DNA from: Streptomyces inusitatus
GTDB lineage: Bacteria > Actinomycetota > Actinomycetes > Streptomycetales > Streptomycetaceae
Assembly: GCF_014651115.1 (NCBI RefSeq)
Contig: NZ_BMWG01000001.1
Span: 496,001 to 560,000, forward strand
Direction of reading: 5' to 3'
DNA: 64,000 nucleotides
Shown: positions 58,793 through 64,000 of the stretch, one piece after another
Layout: every line of letters starts with the position of its first letter
How positions within the stretch are numbered: position 1 is the stretch's first letter
Translations under genes and position numbers: made by a program
Notes under the pieces: model-generated
Database searches by the model: none
What the model saw: the letters and a program-made list of their open reading frames with translations, nothing else
What the model was told of the DNA's origin: nothing

Positions 58793-60892
58793 ATGCGCAC
58801 CGAGGAAGTCCTGTCCGCCATCGCGACCGGCCTGTGGAGATGGGACAACGCGGCAGGGGTCGTCACCCTCGACTCCGAGGCCGCCCGGCTGCTCGAACTG
58901 CCGCCCGAGGGACGCACCTTCCCCGAGTCCGTCGTCCGCGCGCGCTTCCACCCCGTCGACTGGAACGAGATCAACGGGGTCGTCTCGCTGGCGATCGCCG
59001 AGGGGACCCTCGCGGAGGGCCGGCTGCGGGTCGTCGACGACGAGGGCCGGGTGCTCCGTACCGTACGGAGCCGCTCGAAGCCGGTCCTCTTCAATGGGGC
59101 CTATCTGCTGGACGGGATGCTCCAGCAGGTCGCCGAGCCCACCGAGGGGACGGCGGCGCGCACCCCGATCACCGGTGACTGGCGTCGCTCGCGCGAGGCG
59201 TTCCTGCTGGACGCGGGGCGGGCGCTGGCCGAGGCCCGGTCCACCGCCGAGGTGCTGCGGGTGGCGGCCTCGCTCTCCATGCCCGGCTTCTCGCCGGACG
59301 GGCTCGCGGTCTTCGGCGCGGCGGGCGAACGGCTGACGATCATCGGCCACCACGGGCACCAGAGCGCGGGCGACGACCCCTTCAGCGATATGCGGCTGGA
59401 CATCGACCATCCGGCGGCCGAGGTGGTGCGCGGCGGGCGGGCCGTGTATCTGCCGAGCCCCGAGGAGTACAACCGGCGCTATCCGACAAGCTGGCCGCTG
59501 GCCCAGCGGCTGGGCCGGCAGTCCTGGGCCTATCTCCCGCTGATCGTCGCCGGGCGCACGATGGGCGCGTGGATGGCGGCTTTCCGGCACCCGGTGGCCT
59601 TCACCCCCGACGAGCGTTCGGTGCTGACGACGGTCGCCCGGATGCTGGCGCAGGCCCTCACCCGGGCCGGCGTCGCCGAGTCGGAGCGCGAACTGTCCCT
59701 GGGGCTCCAGCGCTCGATGATGCCGGTCCTCGGACCCGCGATCCCGGGCATGACGGTCGCGGCGCGCTATGTGCCGACCGGCGGCGGGCTCCAGGTCGGC
59801 GGCGACTGGTACGACATGATCCCGCTGCCCTCCGGACGGATCGCCCTGGTCATCGGCGACGTCCAGGGCCATGACGTACGGGCCGCCGGACTGATGGGCC
59901 AGCTCCGCATCGCCCTGCGCGCCTACGCCTCCGAGGGCCACCGCCCCGACGCGGTCCTCTCCCGCGCCTCACGCTTCCTCCACGGCATCACCGACACCTA
60001 CGAGCAGGCCGACCACTCCGGCTCCCGCTTCGCCACCTGCCTCTATCTGGAGGTCGACCCCGCGAACGGCGGCATCGAGATCGCCCGCGCCGGTCACCCC
60101 GAGCCCGCCGTGCGCACGGCCGACGGCACGGTCCTGATGCGCCCCACCGAGGGCGGGCTGCCGCTCGGCATCGACCCCGACTCGGACTATCCGACGACCC
60201 GGCTGACCCTGGAGCCCGGCGAGACGATGATGCTCTGCACCGACGGCCTCCTGGAGACCGGCGGCCACGACCTGGACACCGGCTGGGCCCGGCTGCGCGA
60301 GGTCCTGGAGGACCACGCCGAGCAGGGCTCACTCGAAGAGCTGGCCGACTCCCTCGTACAGGCCGTCCACGGGCCCGTCTCCCACTACACCATCGGGCCC
60401 CTGGCCGACCGGCGCGAGGACGACGTCGCCCTCGTCCTGCTCTGCCGCGACGACACCCCCACCCGCGAGACCCCCCGGCGCACAGCCATCACCGTCGCCC
60501 AGGCGGAGCCCGAGCGGATCTCCTCCGCCCGGAACCAGGTCCGGGAGCTGCTGCACGACTGGGCCGACCCCGAGCAGGTCGACTCCGCCGTCCTCATGGT
60601 CTCCGAAATGGTCACCAACGTCCTCGTCCACACCGACGGCCACGCCCTCCTCGCCGCCGAGGTCACCTGCCAGGGCGCCACCAGCCCCCGCCGCCTCCGC
60701 GTCGAGGTCACCGACTCCAGCGACGACCTCCCCCACAAGCGCCGCCCCGGCGAAATGGCCTCCTCCGGCCGCGGCCTCATGCTCATGGAAATGCTCGCCG
60801 ACTCCTGGGGCGTCGACCCCCGCGGCGAAGGCAAATCCATCTGGTTCCTCCTCCACGAGTCCAACAAACCCACCTCCGACGCGGACGGCTGA
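58793..60892 (+). CDS. Multidomain phosphatase: PAS, GAF, SpoIIE-type PP2C and HATPase
   Basis: 699 residues. PAS-like N-terminus (WRWDNAAGVVTLDSEAARLL), GAF domain about 150-300 (YLPLIVAGRTMGAWMAAFRH), SpoIIE phosphatase about 320-540 (GGDWYDMIPLPSGRIALVIG, MLCTDGLLETGGHDL, REDDVALVLLC), and a HATPase domain (VSEMVTNVLVHTDG, GRGLMLMEMLADSWGVDP). Such proteins act on anti-anti-sigma factors by dephosphorylation, with a kinase-like anti-sigma domain in the same chain. This links sensing of a small molecule or redox state to SigB/SigF-type control. The gene is monocistronic. Confidence 0.88.
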   Translation: MRTEEVLSAIATGLWRWDNAAGVVTLDSEAARLLELPPEGRTFPESVVRARFHPVDWNEINGVVSLAIAEGTLAEGRLRVVDDEGRVLRTVRSRSKPVLFNGAYLLDGMLQQVAEPTEGTAARTPITGDWRRSREAFLLDAGRALAEARSTAEVLRVAASLSMPGFSPDGLAVFGAAGERLTIIGHHGHQSAGDDPFSDMRLDIDHPAAEVVRGGRAVYLPSPEEYNRRYPTSWPLAQRLGRQSWAYLPLIVAGRTMGAWMAAFRHPVAFTPDERSVLTTVARMLAQALTRAGVAESERELSLGLQRSMMPVLGPAIPGMTVAARYVPTGGGLQVGGDWYDMIPLPSGRIALVIGDVQGHDVRAAGLMGQLRIALRAYASEGHRPDAVLSRASRFLHGITDTYEQADHSGSRFATCLYLEVDPANGGIEIARAGHPEPAVRTADGTVLMRPTEGGLPLGIDPDSDYPTTRLTLEPGETMMLCTDGLLETGGHDLDTGWARLREVLEDHAEQGSLEELADSLVQAVHGPVSHYTIGPLADRREDDVALVLLCRDDTPTRETPRRTAITVAQAEPERISSARNQVRELLHDWADPEQVDSAVLMVSEMVTNVLVHTDGHALLAAEVTCQGATSPRRLRVEVTDSSDDLPHKRRPGEMASSGRGLMLMEMLADSWGVDPRGEGKSIWFLLHESNKPTSDADG

Positions 60893-60899
60893 GCAAATC

Positions 60900-61074
60900 A
60901 ACCCGCTGGGGTCCCCAATTTCAGCCCTGCTGCCTGGGTATTCAGCGAACGGGTGCCTTAATTTCAGCCTCGCTGGGGGTCCCCCCCGGCGAAGCCTGAG
61001 GCAGGTGAAAATCAGCCTCGCCGGCGATTGAGGCGCGGGGGTTCGGGGGCAGCGCCCCCGACCAGGGCCCGCAC
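60900..61074. repeat. Streptomyces dispersed intergenic element with terminator-like hairpin
   Basis: The stretch contains short phrases common in Streptomyces intergenic regions: ATTTCAGCC twice, CAGCCTCGC twice, GGCGATTGAGGCGCGGGG, and the hairpin TCGGGGGC-AGC-GCCCCCGA (61043-61061). These are the marks of a dispersed intergenic repeat. It separates the phosphatase and the AI-2E transporter genes, convergent here, and could terminate both. Confidence 0.6.
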
Positions 61075-62139
61075 TCACGGACCACCCGCACCCCGAGCAC
61101 CACCCGCACCCCCCGAATACCTCCCCCTCAACTCCCCGATCACCCCAAACGCCGCCGCCACCACCGGCACCGCCAACAACATCCCCAGAATCCCCGCCAC
61201 CCCCGCCCCCGCCGTGATCGCCAGCATCACCACCGCCGGATGCATCTGCACCGTCCGGCTCTGGATCATCGGTTGCAGCACATGCCCTTCCAGGACCTGC
61301 ACCGCCAGCACCACCCCCAGCGCCCACAGCGCGATCACCCATCCCCGGTCGGCGAGCGCGACCAGTACCGCCACCGCGCCGGAGATGAAGGCCCCGAGAT
61401 AGGGGATGTACGCCCCGACGAAGACCAGTGCGCCCAGGCCGACGGCCCCGGGGACGCGCAGGATCAGCAGGCCGACGGTGATGCAGAGGGCGTCGATGAG
61501 CGCGATGAAGGTGGTGCCGCGCATAAAGCCCTCGACGGCCTCGAAGGCGCGCCGTCCCATGGCCTCGACCGCCTCTCCGGTGGGGCCGGGGGCGATGGTG
61601 TGGGCGAGGTCGGAGGTGCGGTCGGAGTCGCGGAGGAAGAAGAAGATCAGCAGCAGCGCCAGTACGGCGGTGGCGATCGCCTCGCCCACCAGGCCGAGGC
61701 CGGTGAGCACCCCGGACGCGGCGGTCCCGCCGAACTTCTCCAGCAGTTTTCTGGCGTTGCCCGTGAGATCGCCGAGGGAGGTCCCGGACGCGCCGAGGTG
61801 CTTGGCGAGCCCTTCGGCGGCCTGCTTCAGGGAGGCGACGATCTGATCGCCGGTGTCGACGAGGGCGGCGACGACGATGTACATGGCCCCGCCGACGATC
61901 ACAAGGACGGCGACGCAGGTCAGGGCGGCCGCGAGTGAGCGCTGTACGCCCATTTTCACGAGCCTGCGGTAGAGCGGCCCGAGCAGGGCGGTGCCGAGGA
62001 TGGCGAGCAGCACCGGGGTGACGGCGATCCGGAAGGTGCCGAGGACCCAGATCGCGGCCGCGCCGACCCCGGCCACCAGCAGGATGACGACGCACCAGGA
62101 CGCGAGACGCCGTACGGGGTCCGGGAGAAGGGTCAGCAC
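61075..62139 (-). CDS. AI-2E/PerM-family transporter
   Basis: 354 residues with eight predicted membrane helices: WCVVILLVAGVGAAAIWVLG, VTPVLLAILGTALLGPLYRR, LTCVAVLVIVGGAMYIVVAA, IATAVLALLLIFFFLRD, ALIDALCITVGLLILRVPGA, LGALVFVGAYIPYLGAFISG, and more. The family motif YIPYLGAFISG and EGHVLQPMIQSRTVQMHP are clear. Such proteins export autoinducer-2 in some bacteria and are implicated in sodium/proton exchange in others; no autoinducer-2 role is implied here. GTG at 62139 is the only good start, though GGGGGA lies close to it. Confidence 0.82.
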   Translation of the reverse strand: MLTLLPDPVRRLASWCVVILLVAGVGAAAIWVLGTFRIAVTPVLLAILGTALLGPLYRRLVKMGVQRSLAAALTCVAVLVIVGGAMYIVVAALVDTGDQIVASLKQAAEGLAKHLGASGTSLGDLTGNARKLLEKFGGTAASGVLTGLGLVGEAIATAVLALLLIFFFLRDSDRTSDLAHTIAPGPTGEAVEAMGRRAFEAVEGFMRGTTFIALIDALCITVGLLILRVPGAVGLGALVFVGAYIPYLGAFISGAVAVLVALADRGWVIALWALGVVLAVQVLEGHVLQPMIQSRTVQMHPAVVMLAITAGAGVAGILGMLLAVPVVAAAFGVIGELRGRYSGGAGGARGAGGP

Positions 62140-62281
62140 TCCCCCAGCCGACCACGGCCGCGCCCCGGCGACCCGTCACGCGCGCCCGGCCGGGTGAGAG
62201 AGGGGCCCGGGGCCGGGTACGGAGGAGGGCCCGACGGCAGATGTCTGCCGCCGGGCCCTCCTCCGTACCGTCCGCGTGCCG

Positions 62282-63050
62282 TCACATGCCGTGGACCGCC
62301 GGGACCGTGCCGAGCCGGCCGGCCTGGAAGTCGTCGAACGCGGCCTTCAGCTCGGCCTGGGTGTTCATCACGAAGGGGCCGTAGTGCGCCATCGGCTCCC
62401 GGATGGGACGCCCGCCGAGGAGGACGACCTCCAGGTCGGGGCTGTTGGAGTCCTGCGTGTCGTCGGCGCGGACGGTCAGCGAGCCGCCGTCGCCGAAGAC
62501 CGCCGTCTGGCCCTTGCGGACGGGCCGGCGGTCGGTGCCGACGGTGCCGTGTCCGGCGAGGACGTAGGCGAGGCCGTTGAACTCCTGCCGCCAGGGGAGG
62601 GTGATCTGCGCACCCGGCCGCAGGGTGGCGTGGATCATCGTGATGGGGGTGTGGGTGATGCCGGGGCCCTCGTGACCGTCCAGCTCGCCGGCGATGACAC
62701 GGAGCAGCGCGCCGCCGTCGGGGGAGGTGAGCAGCTGGACCTGGCCGCCGCGGATGTCCTGGTAGCGCGGGTCCATCATCTTGTCGGCCGCGGGGAGGTT
62801 GACCCAGAGCTGGAGGCCGTGGAAGAGGCCGCCGGACATCACCAGCTCCTCCGGCGGGGCCTCGATGTGCAGCAGGCCGGAGCCCGCCGTCATCCACTGG
62901 GTGTCACCGTTCTGGATGGTTCCGCCGCCGCCGTTGCTGTCCTGGTGGACGAAGGTTCCGTCGAGCAGCCAGCACGGGCCGGGGCGTGGCCTCCGCGGGC
63001 GCGGAGACGCGCGGCAGGGTGAGCGGGTTCTCGACAGTCACAGCGGGCAT
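62282..63050 (-). pseudogene. Pirin-family protein, broken by internal deletion
   Basis: The N-terminus MPAVTVENPLTLPRVSAPAE, ATPRPVLA (frame 1, from ATG 63050) joins directly to LDGTFVHQDSNGGGGTIQNG, DTQWMTAGSGLLHIEAPPEE in another frame, ending at 62282. In pirins about 60-65 residues normally lie between, including the metal-site segment with PWHPHRGFETVTY. Both the segment and the frame are lost at about 62969. The second half is intact (AYVLAGHGTVGTDRRPVRKG). A MarR-type dyad precedes it at 63079-63094. It is not functional as read. Confidence 0.78.
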
Positions 63051-63078
63051 GGGGAGTACCTCCTTGTGCGGCCAGTTT

Positions 63079-63094
63079 AGTTGAATCCTGAACT
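63079..63094 (-). promoter_or_regulatory. MarR-type dyad upstream of the pirin gene
   Basis: AGTTGAATCCTGAACT has AGTT-A and T-AACT arms, similar to the site upstream of the LLM pair. It lies 29-44 nt before the pirin ATG. Pirin genes are often MarR-controlled in Streptomyces. Confidence 0.45.
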
Positions 63095-63114
63095 TTCCGC
63101 TACCCAGAACGAGG

Positions 63115-63144
63115 GACGCCCGGGAGATATTCCTCCCGGGCGTC
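63115..63144 (-). terminator. Perfect 12-bp hairpin between SseB and pirin
   Basis: GACGCCCGGGAG (63115-63126) pairs with CTCCCGGGCGTC (63133-63144), 6-nt loop. It is probably the terminator of the SseB gene on the minus strand. Confidence 0.7.
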
Positions 63145-63197
63145 GTCGAACCGTTCATTCCCGCCGCTCGGACCCGCTCCACGGGCCCCCGCAGGCC

Positions 63198-63656
63198 CTA
63201 CCCGTACATGCGCCGCATCGCGAAGTCGACCATCTGCTCCACCGCCTTGGCGTCGAAGACCATCCGGTGCTCGCCCTCCATGTCCAGGACGAAGCCGTAC
63301 CCGGTCGGCAGCAGGTCGATCACCTCCGCGCCCGTGATCACAAAGTACTTGGACTCCTTGCCCGCGTATCTGCGCAGCTCCTTGAGGGAGGTGAACATCG
63401 GGATCACCGGCTGCTGCGTGTTGTGCAGCGCCAGGAACCCGGGGTTGTCGCCGCGCGGGCAGTAGACCTTCGAGGTGGCGAAGATCTGCTGGAAGTCCTC
63501 GGCGGAGAGCGATCCGGTGGTGAAGGCGCGCACCGCGTCGGCGAGTGAAGGAGGCGACGGCTCCGGATACAGCGGCTGCCCTTGCGGCTGCCCCCCGTAG
63601 GGCTGCTGGGGTGCGTACTGCTGGTGAGCGCCCTGACTCTGGTCATAGCCGTACAT
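63198..63656 (-). CDS. SseB-family protein
   Basis: 152 residues. A Gln/Pro/Tyr-rich N-terminus (YGYDQSQGAHQQYAPQQPYG) is followed by the SseB domain: LADAVRAFTTGSLSAEDFQQ, IFATSKVYCPRGDNPGFLAL, VIPMFTSLKELRRYAGKESK, and FVITGAEVIDLLPTGYGFVL. SseB-domain proteins occur in many actinobacteria, sometimes next to secretion genes; the function is not established. ATG at 63656; an earlier start is in frame at 63677. Confidence 0.8.
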   Translation of the reverse strand: MYGYDQSQGAHQQYAPQQPYGGQPQGQPLYPEPSPPSLADAVRAFTTGSLSAEDFQQIFATSKVYCPRGDNPGFLALHNTQQPVIPMFTSLKELRRYAGKESKYFVITGAEVIDLLPTGYGFVLDMEGEHRMVFDAKAVEQMVDFAMRRMYG

Positions 63657-63784
63657 GCCGCAAGGGTAACGAGTCACACTTCGGCGATTGGGGGTTGCAA
63701 CTTATTACTGATGGGTAGCATCATCGTAGCTACTAGCTGGTAGATGGGTTAGCCAACAGACTCCCGAACTACGGAGCCGTCGCC

Positions 63785-64000
63785 ATGGGGCACTACAAGT
63801 CGAATCTCCGCGACATCGAGTTCAACCTCTTCGAGGTCCTCGGACGCGACAAGCTGTACGGCTCCGGTCCGTTCGCGGAGATGGACGTCGACACGGCCAA
63901 GAGCATTCTGGAGGAGGTGGCCCGCCTCGCGGAGAACGACCTGGCGGCCTCCTACGAGGACGCGGACCGCAATCCGCCCGTCTTCGACCCGGAGACCAAC
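63785..64000 (+). CDS. Acyl-CoA dehydrogenase, N-terminal part (runs past the right edge)
   Basis: Seventy-two codons are present, reading MGHYKSNLRDIEFNLFEVLG, then RDKLYGSGPFAEMDVDTAKS and ILEEVARLAENDLAASYEDA. This is the extended N-terminal segment of Streptomyces acyl-CoA dehydrogenases. The rest lies outside the window. It would catalyse the FAD-dependent first step of fatty-acid beta-oxidation. A possible promoter has TTGCAA at 63695 and TAGCAT at 63716, 15 nt apart. Confidence 0.82.
   Translation, partial: MGHYKSNLRDIEFNLFEVLGRDKLYGSGPFAEMDVDTAKSILEEVARLAENDLAASYEDADRNPPVFDPETN

Overview
The window is about 72% GC, has strong third-position GC bias, and carries typical actinomycete families: a WhiB-like protein, DUF6879/XRE pairs, a SpoIIE/HATPase phosphatase, DUF2690 and SigE-type sigma factors. 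It looks like a core chromosomal stretch of a Streptomyces or close relative, with one phage-derived block inserted. I saw no rRNA, tRNA, CRISPR array, IS transposase or integrase.

Layout. 1-2966: imine-reductase-like oxidoreductase behind two TetR-type operators, and a secreted tripeptidyl-aminopeptidase-type hydrolase. 3079-19731: a siphophage-tail block, almost all on the minus strand. From the regulatory end it reads: divergent XRE gene and WhiB-like operon (WhiB-like, zinc ribbon, HTH), terminator, intergenic iterons, then tail terminator, major tail protein, frameshifted tail assembly chaperone, a first Dit/Tal/small-protein module, a plus-strand gene of unknown function, a low-GC coiled-coil protein, a short tape measure built of 14-residue repeats, a second Dit/Tal/small-protein module, tail fibre, amidase endolysin, holin and a coiled-coil membrane protein. 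Terminase, portal, capsid, connector and integrase genes are absent. A perfect GAAC-N4-GTTC SOS box lies just upstream of the WhiB-like gene. The simplest reading is a damage-inducible, non-contractile (F-type) tailocin with a duplicated tail-tip module and its own lysis genes.

19816-25597: GNAT acetyltransferase, phosphodiesterase, a graspetide locus (precursor tgmA, ATP-grasp tgmB, methyltransferase tgmC) in which tgmB is broken by an internal deletion and frameshift, then an XRE/DUF6879/77-residue regulatory cassette. 25668-37012: membrane proteins, a ClC-type channel, an APH-like kinase, CorA, a cell-wall-type secreted protein, a flavin-dependent LLM monooxygenase and FMN reductase pair under a MarR-like palindrome, and a MerR-PP2C fusion. 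37150-45583: a DrrAB-like ABC exporter, a frameshifted FMN-reductase remnant, membrane proteins, an EEP-family hydrolase, a FUSC transporter and a secreted RCC1-repeat protein.

45987-64000: conserved housekeeping genes, including a DUF2690 protein, Hsp15-like S4 protein, Tat-exported PhoX, VWA protein, OmpR/histidine-kinase pair, metG, lipoprotein L,D-transpeptidase, SigE-type sigma factor with a downstream membrane partner, aspS, a multidomain SpoIIE phosphatase, an AI-2E-type transporter, a pirin gene broken by an internal deletion, an SseB protein, and the start of an acyl-CoA dehydrogenase gene. The two internal deletions (tgmB, pirin) and one 1-nt frameshift (FMN reductase) could be real decay or sequencing/assembly error; reads would tell.
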